Below are positions 17,420 through 26,003 of a DNA stretch of 64,000 nucleotides, one piece after another (position 1 is the stretch's first letter; every line of letters begins with the position of its first letter). The stretch lies in NCBI GenBank assembly GCA_965227035.1, contig OZ245724.1, forward strand, positions 3,100,001 to 3,164,000. Reading direction: 5' to 3'. The notes beneath the pieces are model-generated. The model was not told the origin of the DNA. It did not search any database and saw only the letters and a list, made by a program, of their open reading frames with translations. Position numbers and translations under genes: made by a program. The DNA is from CBDDFQ01 sp965227035. Its GTDB lineage: Bacteria; Pseudomonadota; Gammaproteobacteria; Burkholderiales; Burkholderiaceae_C.

Positions 17420-18976
17420 ATGGAAATCCTACATAACCTCGCGTTCGGGTTCGAGCATGCGCTCACCCTCCAGAACATCCTCTACTGCGCACTCGGTTGC
17501 GTTGTCGGCACGCTCATCGGCTTGCTGCCTGGCCTCGGCCCACTGTCCACCATCAGCTTGCTGCTGCCGCTGACCTACTCGATCCCCACCGGCGGTGCGC
17601 TGATCATGATGGCCGGTATTTACTACGGCGCTCAATACGGCGATAGCGTGAGCGCCATCACCATGAAGATCCCGCACGCGAGCTCGATCGTGGCGTGTAT
17701 CGACGGCTATCAGATGACGCTGAAAGGCAAGACCGGCCTCGCGCTGTTCACAGCTGGCATTTCCAGCTTCATCGGCGGCACGGTTGCGATCGTCGTGCTG
17801 GCCACGATGGCTCCCGCACTCGGCGAAGTCGGCTTCCTGTTCGGCCCTGCCGATTACTGCGCACTCATGCTGCTCGGCTTCTTCTGCGTGAGCTTCGTGT
17901 CTGCTGGCAGCTTGCTCAATGGTCTGGCGATGGCGATGGTCGGCGTGCTGCTGGGCATGGTCGGCACCGACGTGAACTCGGGTGTGGCTCGCTACACCTT
18001 CGACTTCGCGTTCCTGGCCGACGGCATTGGCCTGATCAGTATTGCGCTGGGTTGCTTCGGTATTGCCGAAGTGGTGAAAAACCTCGACTCCAAGAGCACG
18101 CAAACGCCTTTCAACGGCACCATCAAGCTCATGCCCACCTGGCCTGAGTTCAAGCGAATTATTCCCAGCGCGTTGCGCGGTAGCGTGGTCGGCTCGGTCC
18201 TGGGCATCCTGCCAGGCGGCGGCCCCACCATTGCCCAGTTCGCAGCCTATGCGCTCGACAAGAAGGTGAGCAAGTTCCGTCACGAAATCGGCGACGGCGC
18301 CATCGAAGGTGTGGCCGGTCAGGCTGCTGCCGACGAAGCCGCTGCCCGTACCAGCTTCATCCCGCTCATGGCTATCGGTATTCCGGAAAACCCGGTGATG
18401 GCGCTGATGCTTGCTGCATTCGTGATCAAGGGCATCCAGCCCGGCCCGAACATGATTGCAAGCCATCCCGACCTGTTCTGGGGCCTGGTTGCCTCGATGT
18501 GGGTGGGTAACGTGTTCCTCGTGATCCTGAACGTGCCGCTGGTGCGCTACTGGCTGTCGGTGTTCAAGATCCCGTACGTGGTCCTGTTCCCTGCGATTCT
18601 GTTCTTCTGCTGCATCGGCACCTACAGTATCAACAACAACCTCGACGACATCTACATCACGGCACTGTTCGGCTTCATCGGCTACATCTTCCTGCGGCTC
18701 GACATGGAACCTGCACCCTTGCTGCTCGGCTTCATTCTTGGCCCGATGCTCGAAGAAAACTTCCGACGCGCCATGCTGCTGAGCCGCGGTAGCTTCAAGG
18801 TGTTCGTCGATCGTCCGATCAGCGCGACGCTGCTGTCGTTCATTGCGATCTTCATCGTCATCCAGTTCGTTCTGTTCGTCCGCAAGGCCAGGAAGACCCA
18901 CGGTCACATCCCTGCAGATCATTCCATCATTGCCGATACACCGGTCACTGCTACCGCGGTTCCCGGAAGCAAATAA
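17420..18976 (+). CDS. tctA: Tripartite tricarboxylate transporter, large membrane subunit TctA
   Basis: The product is 518 aa with about twelve hydrophobic segments. Family signatures are GTLIGLLPGLGPLSTISLLLPLTY near residue 30, AGIYYGAQYGDS near residue 65, and IDGYQMTLKGKTG. A second half-repeat reads GILPGGGPTIAQFAAYALDKK. TctA is the translocating subunit of TTT-family secondary transporters in the inner membrane. It follows tctB by 16 bp and is followed by a terminator, so tctBA form one unit under the upstream TctDE. The Bug receptor encoded at 22697-23683 could serve it. Confidence 0.95.
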   Translation: MEILHNLAFGFEHALTLQNILYCALGCVVGTLIGLLPGLGPLSTISLLLPLTYSIPTGGALIMMAGIYYGAQYGDSVSAITMKIPHASSIVACIDGYQMTLKGKTGLALFTAGISSFIGGTVAIVVLATMAPALGEVGFLFGPADYCALMLLGFFCVSFVSAGSLLNGLAMAMVGVLLGMVGTDVNSGVARYTFDFAFLADGIGLISIALGCFGIAEVVKNLDSKSTQTPFNGTIKLMPTWPEFKRIIPSALRGSVVGSVLGILPGGGPTIAQFAAYALDKKVSKFRHEIGDGAIEGVAGQAAADEAAARTSFIPLMAIGIPENPVMALMLAAFVIKGIQPGPNMIASHPDLFWGLVASMWVGNVFLVILNVPLVRYWLSVFKIPYVVLFPAILFFCCIGTYSINNNLDDIYITALFGFIGYIFLRLDMEPAPLLLGFILGPMLEENFRRAMLLSRGSFKVFVDRPISATLLSFIAIFIVIQFVLFVRKARKTHGHIPADHSIIADTPVTATAVPGSK

Positions 18977-19018
18977 GGCTGGCAACGGATAACAACAACT
19001 GAGAAGGTTTCGACCTTT

Positions 19019-19063
19019 AACCACATCTGCCGCCGGGCGACCGGTAGCGATGTGGTTTTTTTA
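19019..19063 (+). terminator. Rho-independent terminator after tctA
   Basis: AACCACATC at 19019-19027 pairs with GATGTGGTT at 19049-19057 and is followed directly by a run of T residues. The 21-nt loop contains a further small GC stem. It lies about 40 bp after the tctA stop and just before the convergent DedA gene end at 19061. Confidence 0.85.
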
Positions 19064-19699
19064 TTTCTGCGAGCCGTCCGATGCTGACTTGTCGTCGGGC
19101 AGAGGCTCGAAGCCTTCGCCGCGAGCATGGGCGCGTTTGCTCAGATAGAGATGGACCGCATAAGCGATCAAGGAAATGACGGCAACGATGAGCACGCCGA
19201 TCAGCAGAACATGTGTCACACGCCGGATGCGCCCGAAGAAAGTTTCGATCCAGACGCCGAAGTAGTAGCCCACGCCGACGAAAACGATGGACCACACGAT
19301 CGCGGCGAAGAAGTTGAGAACGAGGAATTTTTTGGCGCTCAACGATGTGGTGCCGATAGCGATCGGGCTGATGGTTCTGAAGCCGTAGACGAAGCGGAAT
19401 CCGAAAACGAACAACACCGGGTATTTGTGAAAGGTAGCCAACGCGCGAACGAACGCGGGCTTGGCCATGATCTTCCTGACGTATCGATGCTCACGATTCT
19501 TGCGTCCGAGCATGAAGAACAGCTGATCGGCGATGAACGATCCGGCGGATGCCACCGCCACTGCCGGCCAGAAATGGAACAGAGACCGGTGCACCATCAT
19601 TCCGGCCAGGACCACCACGCTTTCGCCCTCGAGGCCTGCACCGAAGAAAAGTGCGATCAGGCCGTAGTCCGAGATCAGTTGGGAAATGTGGTGGTGCAT
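19061..19699 (-). CDS. DedA family (SNARE-associated/VTT domain) membrane protein
   Basis: The product is 212 aa. The family glutamate region reads GAGLEGESVVVLAG near residue 20. The conserved arginine-rich re-entrant block reads FGFRFVYGFRTISPIAIG. Several transmembrane segments follow, ending in a polar tail (LPDDKSASDGSQK). DedA proteins are inner-membrane flippase-like proteins thought to move undecaprenyl-phosphate or phospholipids and to help maintain proton motive force. It stands alone, convergent with tctA, with 326 bp before the next plus-strand gene. Confidence 0.9.
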   Translation of the reverse strand: MHHHISQLISDYGLIALFFGAGLEGESVVVLAGMMVHRSLFHFWPAVAVASAGSFIADQLFFMLGRKNREHRYVRKIMAKPAFVRALATFHKYPVLFVFGFRFVYGFRTISPIAIGTTSLSAKKFLVLNFFAAIVWSIVFVGVGYYFGVWIETFFGRIRRVTHVLLIGVLIVAVISLIAYAVHLYLSKRAHARGEGFEPLPDDKSASDGSQK

Positions 19700-20025
19700 T
19701 GGTGGACTTTACCCAGACTCTCCAGCACCGATGCCGCCGATCTGCCGGATTCGTAACTCGACGCATCCTGGAATTGGCTCGATTCGGTTGCAACAAGCGC
19801 CAATACCGGGTGTTTACCCTCATGGAATAGAACTCGCGAACGCCTGAATTGCGCAAACAGGCAAATCAGGTCTGCTTGAAGGCGGCGTGTAAAAACAAGG
19901 CGGCATCGCTACACTCAATTCGAGAGACAACTCGCGGAATCGAGACGCGGCTTGCGCCGGGAAAGCATGTTCGTGCTGTTTGCGCATTGCCCCCAATTTT
20001 CGAAACCAAGGGATTCAAACAAACC
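19700..20025. other. Intergenic region, no gene recognised
   Basis: This stretch lies between the divergent DedA gene and the enoyl-CoA hydratase gene. Open frames run through it, including an upstream extension of the hydratase frame to 19849, but none shows family similarity or a good ribosome site. It presumably contains the two promoters. I saw no strong repeat. Confidence 0.5.
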
Positions 20026-20802
20026 ATGAATAACTTCACCCAGCTGGAAGTTCATGTCGAGTCGCACATTGCGACGCTGACTCTGAACGCGCCCCCAGTC
20101 AACGCACTTACTCGCACGCTCAACGACGAGCTGACGTTGGCGCTCGATCAGATTTCCGAGACCGCCGATATTCGGGTCGTGATCCTCACCGGCGCGGGCA
20201 AGGTGTTTTGCGCAGGAGCCGACCTGAAGGGTCGCGCCGAGAACATCAAGGGACCGGGCGATTTGCTCGCCCATTCACGCCGAACCCGCGAATGCTTTCA
20301 CGCGATCCGCGAGTGCGCGAAGCCGGTGATCGCAGCCATCAACGGCGCAGCGTTGGGGTCGGGCCTTGCGATGGCCGCGTCGTCCGACATATTGATCTGC
20401 TCCGACAAGGCATCGCTCGGTTTGCCGGAAGTCGATGTCGGCCTGCTTGGTGGATGCCGTCATGCCATGCGACTGTTCTCGCATTCACGCCTTCGCCGCA
20501 TGATGCTCACCGGTTATCGGGTGCCCGGCGCCGAGTTGCTGCGCCTTGGCATCGTCGAAGAATGCACCACGCCGGAAGGCCTGATGCCCGCTGCGATGGA
20601 ACTTGCGGCCACGATTGCATCGAAGAGCCCGGTTTCCACACGCATGGGCAAGCACACGCTGAATGTGATCGAGGACATGAGCCTGCGCGACGGTTATCGA
20701 TACGAACAGGACATGACAGCAATGATCGGCAAGACCGATGACGCGAAAGAAGCGCAACTGGCGTTCAAAGAAAAGCGCGCGCCGAAATTCACCGGTCGCT
20801 AA
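20026..20802 (+). CDS. Enoyl-CoA hydratase/isomerase (crotonase) family protein
   Basis: The product is 258 aa from the ATG at 20026. Crotonase features are NAPPVNALTRTLNDEL, the first oxyanion block GAGKVFCAGADLKGR (about residues 55-69) and the second block INGAALGSGLAMAASSDI. The first catalytic glutamate position is not evident: the segment GLPEVDVGLLGG supplies the second-half acid, as in many crotonases. The enzyme acts on acyl-CoA thioesters. It heads an operon with a class III CoA-transferase 8 bp downstream, consistent with activation and then hydration or isomerisation of an imported organic acid. Confidence 0.9.
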   Translation: MNNFTQLEVHVESHIATLTLNAPPVNALTRTLNDELTLALDQISETADIRVVILTGAGKVFCAGADLKGRAENIKGPGDLLAHSRRTRECFHAIRECAKPVIAAINGAALGSGLAMAASSDILICSDKASLGLPEVDVGLLGGCRHAMRLFSHSRLRRMMLTGYRVPGAELLRLGIVEECTTPEGLMPAAMELAATIASKSPVSTRMGKHTLNVIEDMSLRDGYRYEQDMTAMIGKTDDAKEAQLAFKEKRAPKFTGR

Positions 20803-20810
20803 ACAATCAC

Positions 20811-22058
20811 ATGACAACAAACGATTCGAAAACTTCCGGTGCAGGTCCGCTGTCGCACGTTCGCGTGCTGGACCTGAGCCGCATTCTTGCGGCGCCGTGG
20901 GCCAGCCAGATCCTGGCCGACCTGGGTGCAGAGGTAATCAAAGTCGAGCGTCCCGGCGCGGGCGACGACACACGTTCATGGGGGCCGCCATTCCTCAAAG
21001 ATGCGGACGGCAAGGACACGAAAGAAGCGGGCTACTACCTCGCGGTGAATCGCGGCAAGCGCTCGATCACGGTGAGCCTGGACAAGCCCGAAGGACAGAA
21101 GATTGTTCGCGAGCTCGCGATGAAATGCGACATCGTCCTCGAGAACTACAAGGCGGGCGCGCTTGCCCGCTACGGTCTTGACGAAGCGTCACTGCGCAAG
21201 ATCAATCCGAAGCTCATCTACTGCTCGGTCACAGGCTTCGGTCAGACCGGTCCGCGCAAAGACCAGCCCGCGTACGACTTCCTCATCCAGGCCATGGGCG
21301 GCCTGATGAGCGTGACCGGCGAGCGCGATGGCAAGCCCGGCGGCGGCCCGCAAAAGGTCGGCATTCCAATCGTCGACCTGATGACCGGCATGTACACCGC
21401 AGTAGCGGTGTTGGCTGCATTGGCGCGGCGCAATGAGACAGGCGTTGGCGACAACATCGACATTGCGATGCTCGATGTTCAGGTGGCCACGCTGTCGAAT
21501 CAGGCGATGAATTACCTGGTGTCGGGCAAGCTGCCGAAACGCAACGGCAATGCGCATCCGAACATTCAGCCGCAAGACGTTTACGCCTGCGCCGATGGCA
21601 ACTTCATTTTGGTGGTGGGCAACGACGGTCAGTTCGCCAAGCTGTGCGGCGTGCTCGGCGCGCCCGAGTGGGCGCAAGACGAACGCTTTGCAGCCAATGC
21701 GAATCGGGTCAGAAACATCGAGACCTTATCGGGCATGCTCAACGAAAAATTCATGTCGTGGAAGCGGGAAGATCTGATTGCCGCGCTCGACAAGGCCGGC
21801 GTGCCTTCCGGCGCCATCAACAACGTGGCCGAAGTATTCGAAGATCCGCAGGTCAAGGCGCGAGGCATGTTGTCGCGGGTGCCGCATCCTGCTGGGGTCG
21901 ATGTGCCGCAAGTGGGAACGCCCATGCGTTTCGCAGAAGCAAAACTGGAAACCCGCACTCCACCGCCGCTGCTTGGACAACACAGCGCCGACATCCTCGG
22001 CGAACTCGGCTACGACGCGGCGTCCATTGAAGCGCTGCAAAACTCGGGAGTTATCTGA
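20811..22058 (+). CDS. CaiB/BaiF family (class III) CoA-transferase
   Basis: The product is 415 aa. Class III features are VRVLDLSRILAAPWASQILADLGAEVIKVERP at the N-terminus (in family order), the DxR segment GDDTRSWGPPF, and the catalytic aspartate region PAYDFLIQAMGGLMS, where Asp forms the acyl-anhydride. The length agrees with formyl-CoA- or succinyl-CoA:carboxylate transferases. It moves CoA from a donor such as succinyl-CoA to a carboxylic acid in the cytosol. It overlaps the next gene by one base (TGATG). The acid substrate is probably what the operon's Bug receptor brings in. Confidence 0.93.
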   Translation: MTTNDSKTSGAGPLSHVRVLDLSRILAAPWASQILADLGAEVIKVERPGAGDDTRSWGPPFLKDADGKDTKEAGYYLAVNRGKRSITVSLDKPEGQKIVRELAMKCDIVLENYKAGALARYGLDEASLRKINPKLIYCSVTGFGQTGPRKDQPAYDFLIQAMGGLMSVTGERDGKPGGGPQKVGIPIVDLMTGMYTAVAVLAALARRNETGVGDNIDIAMLDVQVATLSNQAMNYLVSGKLPKRNGNAHPNIQPQDVYACADGNFILVVGNDGQFAKLCGVLGAPEWAQDERFAANANRVRNIETLSGMLNEKFMSWKREDLIAALDKAGVPSGAINNVAEVFEDPQVKARGMLSRVPHPAGVDVPQVGTPMRFAEAKLETRTPPPLLGQHSADILGELGYDAASIEALQNSGVI

Positions 22059-22663
22059 TGAAACTTCACTGGTCACCCAAATCGCCATACGTTCGTAAGG
22101 TGATGATCTGCATCGACGAGCTCGGCATCAAGAACGATGTCGAACTGGTGCGCTCGGTTGCTGCCATGCTCAAGCCGAATCCGGACATCATGGTCGACAA
22201 CCCGCTCAGCAAAATTCCGACGCTGGTTACCGGCGATGGACTGCCCTTGTTCGACTCGTCGGTCATCTGCGAATACCTGAACGACTTCGCCAAAGGCCCG
22301 CTGTTTCCTGCAAGCGGACAAGCTCGGTGGCAGGCTTTGCGGATGCAGTCTTTTGCTAACGGCCTGCTCGACATCCTCATTCTCTGGCGCAACGAGCGCG
22401 AGCGCGAACATCCCCTGCAAACCCTGATAGACGCCTTCGACGTGAAGGCTCAGGCTTCGATCCGGCAGCTCGAAACCGAAGTGGATGCGTTGAGCAAAAA
22501 ACAATTCGATATCGGCCATGCAACCCTGTGCTGTGCACTGGGTTATGCCGACTACAGGTTCGAGAGTTTCGATTGGCGAAGTGCCGCGCCCGAACTCGCG
22601 AAATGGTATGCGCAGATGCGTGAGCGGCCATCGGTCAAAGCGACCGAACCCGCTGAAGGCTAA
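22058..22663 (+). CDS. Glutathione S-transferase family protein
   Basis: The product is 201 aa, starting by one-base overlap with the CoA-transferase stop. The thioredoxin-like N-domain begins MKLHWSPKSPYVRKVM, with the cis-proline region KIPTLV and the gamma-glutamyl-binding DSSVICEYL. The helical C-domain follows from about residue 85. Family members conjugate or remove glutathione, or isomerise ring-cleavage products. Position inside a CoA-ester operon suggests a substrate-specific role rather than general detoxification, but this is inference. Confidence 0.88.
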   Translation: MKLHWSPKSPYVRKVMICIDELGIKNDVELVRSVAAMLKPNPDIMVDNPLSKIPTLVTGDGLPLFDSSVICEYLNDFAKGPLFPASGQARWQALRMQSFANGLLDILILWRNEREREHPLQTLIDAFDVKAQASIRQLETEVDALSKKQFDIGHATLCCALGYADYRFESFDWRSAAPELAKWYAQMRERPSVKATEPAEG

Positions 22664-22696
22664 AGCGAAAAAAAACGGAATTTATCAGGAGACAAC

Positions 22697-23683
22697 ATGA
22701 AGATCACACTCAGTAAAAAACTTGCACTTACCGTTGCTGTAGGAGCCGCTTCGCTGCTCATGCAAACAGGCGTCAACGCACAGCAGGCATGGCCCAGCAA
22801 AGCGGTTCGACTGGTGGTGCCGTTCGCAGCCGGCGGCCCAGCCGACTCGCTTGCACGATTCATCGCGAACAAGATGACGCCCGAACTCGGACAGCAGGTC
22901 ATCATCGACAACAAGGGCGGCGCGGGCGGTTTGCTGGGCGCCAACGATGTCATCAATTCGAGCGACGGCCATAGCTTCCTCTTCGCATCGACCGGCGCGA
23001 TCGTGATCCTGCCGGTGATGACGCCCAACCCCAACTACAACCCGGACAAAGACCTGGTCTCGGTCGGTCAAGCGGTGAACACGCCATCGGTGGCAGTGGT
23101 GGCCGGCAAGAGCCGCTTCAACACGCTGGGCGATCTGGTGAAGTTCGCGAAGGCGAATCCCGCGAAGCTGAACTACGCGTCTGCCGGTAGCGGCACCTCG
23201 ACCCAATTGGGTTCCGAGTTGCTCAAGCGCGATGCAGGAATTTTCATGACGCATATTCCTTATCGCGGTGCAGCTCCCGCTACCACCGACATCATCGCGG
23301 GCAACGCAGATGTGATGTTCGCGGACGTGCCCGCCGTTATTGGCTTCATCAAGGGCGGACAACTGAAGGCACTGGCACTTGCCGATGCCTCCCGCTCCCC
23401 TGCACTGCCCGATGTGCCCACCACAGCAGAAGCCGGATTCAAGACAGTGATCAGCGGAACCTGGTACGGCATTCTTGCGCCCACAAAAACTCCGCAGGAC
23501 GTGATCACCAAATTGAATGCAGCTTTGAACAAGGCACTTCAGAACCCGGACACGATCGCGTTCTTCAAGCAGCAGGGCGTGACAGCCGCCGGCGGTTCGC
23601 CGCAAGATTTCACCAAGTTCATCCAGTCGGAAAGCGCCAAGTGGGGCGGGCTGGTGAAATCTGCCGGTATCAAGCCCGATTGA
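22697..23683 (+). CDS. Bug-family tripartite tricarboxylate transporter substrate-binding protein (TctC-like)
   Basis: The product is 328 aa. A signal peptide of about 29 residues ends VNAQQ. The mature part begins WPSKAVRLVVPFAAGGPADSLARF. Other family marks are the ligand-loop GAGGLLGANDV and VPTTAEAGF near residue 235. These receptors bind carboxylates in the periplasm and hand them to TctAB. It is the fourth gene of the CoA-transferase operon, not next to tctBA, so it may supply a different acid to that transporter or an unlinked one. Confidence 0.93.
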   Translation: MKITLSKKLALTVAVGAASLLMQTGVNAQQAWPSKAVRLVVPFAAGGPADSLARFIANKMTPELGQQVIIDNKGGAGGLLGANDVINSSDGHSFLFASTGAIVILPVMTPNPNYNPDKDLVSVGQAVNTPSVAVVAGKSRFNTLGDLVKFAKANPAKLNYASAGSGTSTQLGSELLKRDAGIFMTHIPYRGAAPATTDIIAGNADVMFADVPAVIGFIKGGQLKALALADASRSPALPDVPTTAEAGFKTVISGTWYGILAPTKTPQDVITKLNAALNKALQNPDTIAFFKQQGVTAAGGSPQDFTKFIQSESAKWGGLVKSAGIKPD

Positions 23684-23692
23684 TCGCACGTC

Positions 23693-24577
23693 ATGAAAAT
23701 ACTCATAGCACTAGCCACGAGCGTGGCTTTGATGGCGGGATGCTCGTCCATGAATAACTCGAACCATTCGATGAGTGCCGCGCGCGAATCTCATCTGGTG
23801 GAGTTCAAGGACATCAATAATGCCGACGTAAAAATCGCGGTGGTGGCCGAAGGACGCGGCCCGTTGGTGGTCATGCTGCCATCGCTAGGCCGCGATTCGG
23901 ACGACTACGGACCGGTTGCCGAAGCATTCGTTCGCGAAGGCTACCGCGTGTTGCGCCCTGCCCCGCGCGGCATCGGACGCAGCACCGGACCTGCAACCAA
24001 CGTGAGCCTGCACGACTACGCACGCGATATTTCGAAGGTCATCGACTACGAGAACAACGGCCCGGCAGTCATCGTCGGCCACGCGTACGGCAACTGGGTT
24101 GCGCGCACCGTGGCGACCGACTATCCGAAGCATGTTCGCGGTGTCGTGATTGCAGCGGCGGCGTCGAAGCAATACGACCCGAAGCTCACCGGCTACATCG
24201 ACAAGTGCGAAGACTCGAGCTTGCCGGATGAAGAGCGCCTCAGGTACTTGCGCATGACTTTCTTCGCACCGACCAGCGATCCGAAGCCCTGGCTTCACGG
24301 ATGGCACACCGACGTGAAGAAGGTGCAACGTGCTGCGCGCGCTGCCATTCGCACAGAAGAATTCTGGGGCGGTGGTAACGCACCGATGCTCGACCTGATG
24401 GCCAGCGACGACCCGTTCCGCCTACCGCCGACTCGCAATGAAAACGTGCAGGAGTTCGGCCCCCGCGTGACTGCAGTCGTTATTCCTAACGCGAGTCATG
24501 CACTGATTCCCGAGCAGCCGGTTGCAGTTGCAGCAGCGGTTTCGCAGTGGATGAAACAGCTACCCGCGAGCCGTTGA
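23693..24577 (+). CDS. Alpha/beta hydrolase-fold lipoprotein lacking the nucleophile serine
   Basis: The product is 294 aa. The signal ends in the lipobox LMAGC with Cys17, so it is membrane-anchored outside the cytoplasm. The fold signatures are LVVMLPSLGRDSDDY and RVLRPAPRGIGRSTGP. The histidine is in PNASHALIPEQP. The elbow that normally reads GHSxGG is GHAYGN, with Ala131 where serine is expected. It may be a binding protein, or it may use another residue. It ends the CoA-transferase operon, 9 bp after the Bug gene, and could act on the same ligand in the periplasm. Confidence 0.85.
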   Translation: MKILIALATSVALMAGCSSMNNSNHSMSAARESHLVEFKDINNADVKIAVVAEGRGPLVVMLPSLGRDSDDYGPVAEAFVREGYRVLRPAPRGIGRSTGPATNVSLHDYARDISKVIDYENNGPAVIVGHAYGNWVARTVATDYPKHVRGVVIAAAASKQYDPKLTGYIDKCEDSSLPDEERLRYLRMTFFAPTSDPKPWLHGWHTDVKKVQRAARAAIRTEEFWGGGNAPMLDLMASDDPFRLPPTRNENVQEFGPRVTAVVIPNASHALIPEQPVAVAAAVSQWMKQLPASR

Positions 24578-24591
24578 TTCGTAGTTTGTAG

Positions 24592-25431
24592 TTAGGCGTA
24601 GAGCGCAGCAGGATTGGTCGCCAGCACCTTGGTAACCAACTCCTCGCTGCCGGTCCAGCGCTTGAACATCGCCAGCAGTTCTGCAGTGTCCGGCACCGGA
24701 GTCACTCGTAGATGCGGCCAGTCGGTTCCCCAAACTAACCTATCCGGGTTCGCTTCGAGCAGCGCCTTGTGAAACGGCAGCACGAGATCTTTGTTCTCGA
24801 CCGTGAACAGATTTCGATAAGCGCAGATCTTCAGCCACACATTGCCAGTCTTCAGAAGCGAGAGCAGCTCCTGAAACCCCGGCTCGTCGACACCCGCGTT
24901 CACATCGAATCCACCCATGTGATCGAGCACGACCGGCACTGGAAGTTTGCGGATATCGGCAGTGATGTCGGGCAGCACTTTGCAGTCGGTCCACAGCTCT
25001 GCGTGAAGCTGCGCATCGGCAAGCGGGCGGGCCATCTTCAACAGGTCATCGAAAGACGCGCTGCCCGCGAAGTTCGCGCCTGCGCCACTGCGATGGCTGA
25101 ATCGGAATCCGCGAATGCCTTTGTCTCGCAAGCCGGGAAGCATGTCGACGCGATCCTGTTGCGCGACCAGCACGCCGCGCAGTTTCGGCTGCGCCTGCAA
25201 TGCAGCGAACACCAGCGAATAGTCGTTGCCGTAGGCGCTCGGGTGCACCAGCACGCCGTGATCGAAGCCGAGCCTGGACAACAACTCCATGTAAAGATGC
25301 TCAACGGCTTCGGGCGGCGTGTAGCTGCGATCTTCCGCGAGCGGGAACTGCGCGTAAGGGCCGAACAAATGCGCATGGCAATCCCATGCGCCGCCTTCGA
25401 CGGTTTCTCTTTTGACGATCGATTGGTTCAT
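24592..25431 (-). CDS. TIM-barrel amidohydrolase, PDC-lactonase-like (amidohydrolase_2)
   Basis: The product is 279 aa. Motifs are DCHAHLFGP (H19, H21), the mid-barrel VLDHMGGFD and the late GTDWPHLRV. This pattern belongs to amidohydrolase-2 enzymes such as 2-pyrone-4,6-dicarboxylate lactonase and 4-sulfomuconolactonase. It ends a five-gene operon and starts with a TAATG overlap on the preceding gene. Hydrolysis of a cyclic lactone dicarboxylate would fit the neighbouring hydratase and decarboxylase-like genes. The actual substrate is not known. Confidence 0.88.
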   Translation of the reverse strand: MNQSIVKRETVEGGAWDCHAHLFGPYAQFPLAEDRSYTPPEAVEHLYMELLSRLGFDHGVLVHPSAYGNDYSLVFAALQAQPKLRGVLVAQQDRVDMLPGLRDKGIRGFRFSHRSGAGANFAGSASFDDLLKMARPLADAQLHAELWTDCKVLPDITADIRKLPVPVVLDHMGGFDVNAGVDEPGFQELLSLLKTGNVWLKICAYRNLFTVENKDLVLPFHKALLEANPDRLVWGTDWPHLRVTPVPDTAELLAMFKRWTGSEELVTKVLATNPAALYA

Positions 25432-26003
25432 TACTTCAGATCCGAATGTTGGGGCAGCGGGAATGCGACTTCGACGCCGGCGGGCAACGGAATCTCGTGT
25501 GCGTTGAGCGTCATCGCGACCATGGTGTAGTAGCCGACCAGTCCCGTGAGTTCGACGACTGTTTTCGCGCCGAACTTCTCGAGCGCCTCGGCATAGATCG
25601 CATCGGACACCGACCGATGAATTGCGAGCTGATGCGCATAGCGCCAGACGATGGATTCTTCGGGGGCTTTGAACGGCGGATCGGTGCCAGCAAGCATCGC
25701 ATCGAGAATGTCTTTTTCGATGCCGATTTTTTCCGATTCACGACGATGCGCGTACCACTCGAACGGCGAGCGACATGCAAGGCCGGTCGCGAGGATCGCA
25801 ATTTCAGACAGGCGTGGCGGCAGGCCAGTGCCATAGCGCAGCAACGCGCCTAGCGCCTGCCATTTGTCTGCGAGTTCCGCGTTGTAGAGCGCAGCACGCA
25901 ACGGCCCTTCGATTCGACCGCGCGGACCGGACACCACCTTGTCGTACACCGCACGTTGCTCCGGCGACATGCTCTCCGGTTCGGGAAATGGAATTCTGCT
26001 CAA
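25431..26003 (-). CDS. Carboxymuconolactone decarboxylase (CMD)-like protein
   Basis: The product is 190 aa. The start is a TTG at 26003 that overlaps the previous stop as TTGA and follows GGAGAG. An upstream extension to 26279 is out of keeping with the family. The central CMD/AhpD-type block is LSEIAILATGLACRSPFEWYAHRRESEKIG; it has one cysteine and no CxxC pair, so peroxidase function is unlikely. Proteins of this kind occur in operons for aromatic and lactone breakdown. The coupled start indicates it is made together with the hydratase beta subunit. Confidence 0.85.
   Translation of the reverse strand: MSRIPFPEPESMSPEQRAVYDKVVSGPRGRIEGPLRAALYNAELADKWQALGALLRYGTGLPPRLSEIAILATGLACRSPFEWYAHRRESEKIGIEKDILDAMLAGTDPPFKAPEESIVWRYAHQLAIHRSVSDAIYAEALEKFGAKTVVELTGLVGYYTMVAMTLNAHEIPLPAGVEVAFPLPQHSDLK

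Noticed and set aside
17429..19024. Minus-strand 531-codon open frame
   Set aside because: Antisense shadow of tctA in a GC-rich gene; composition is His/Glu/Ala-rich and no family is recognisable.
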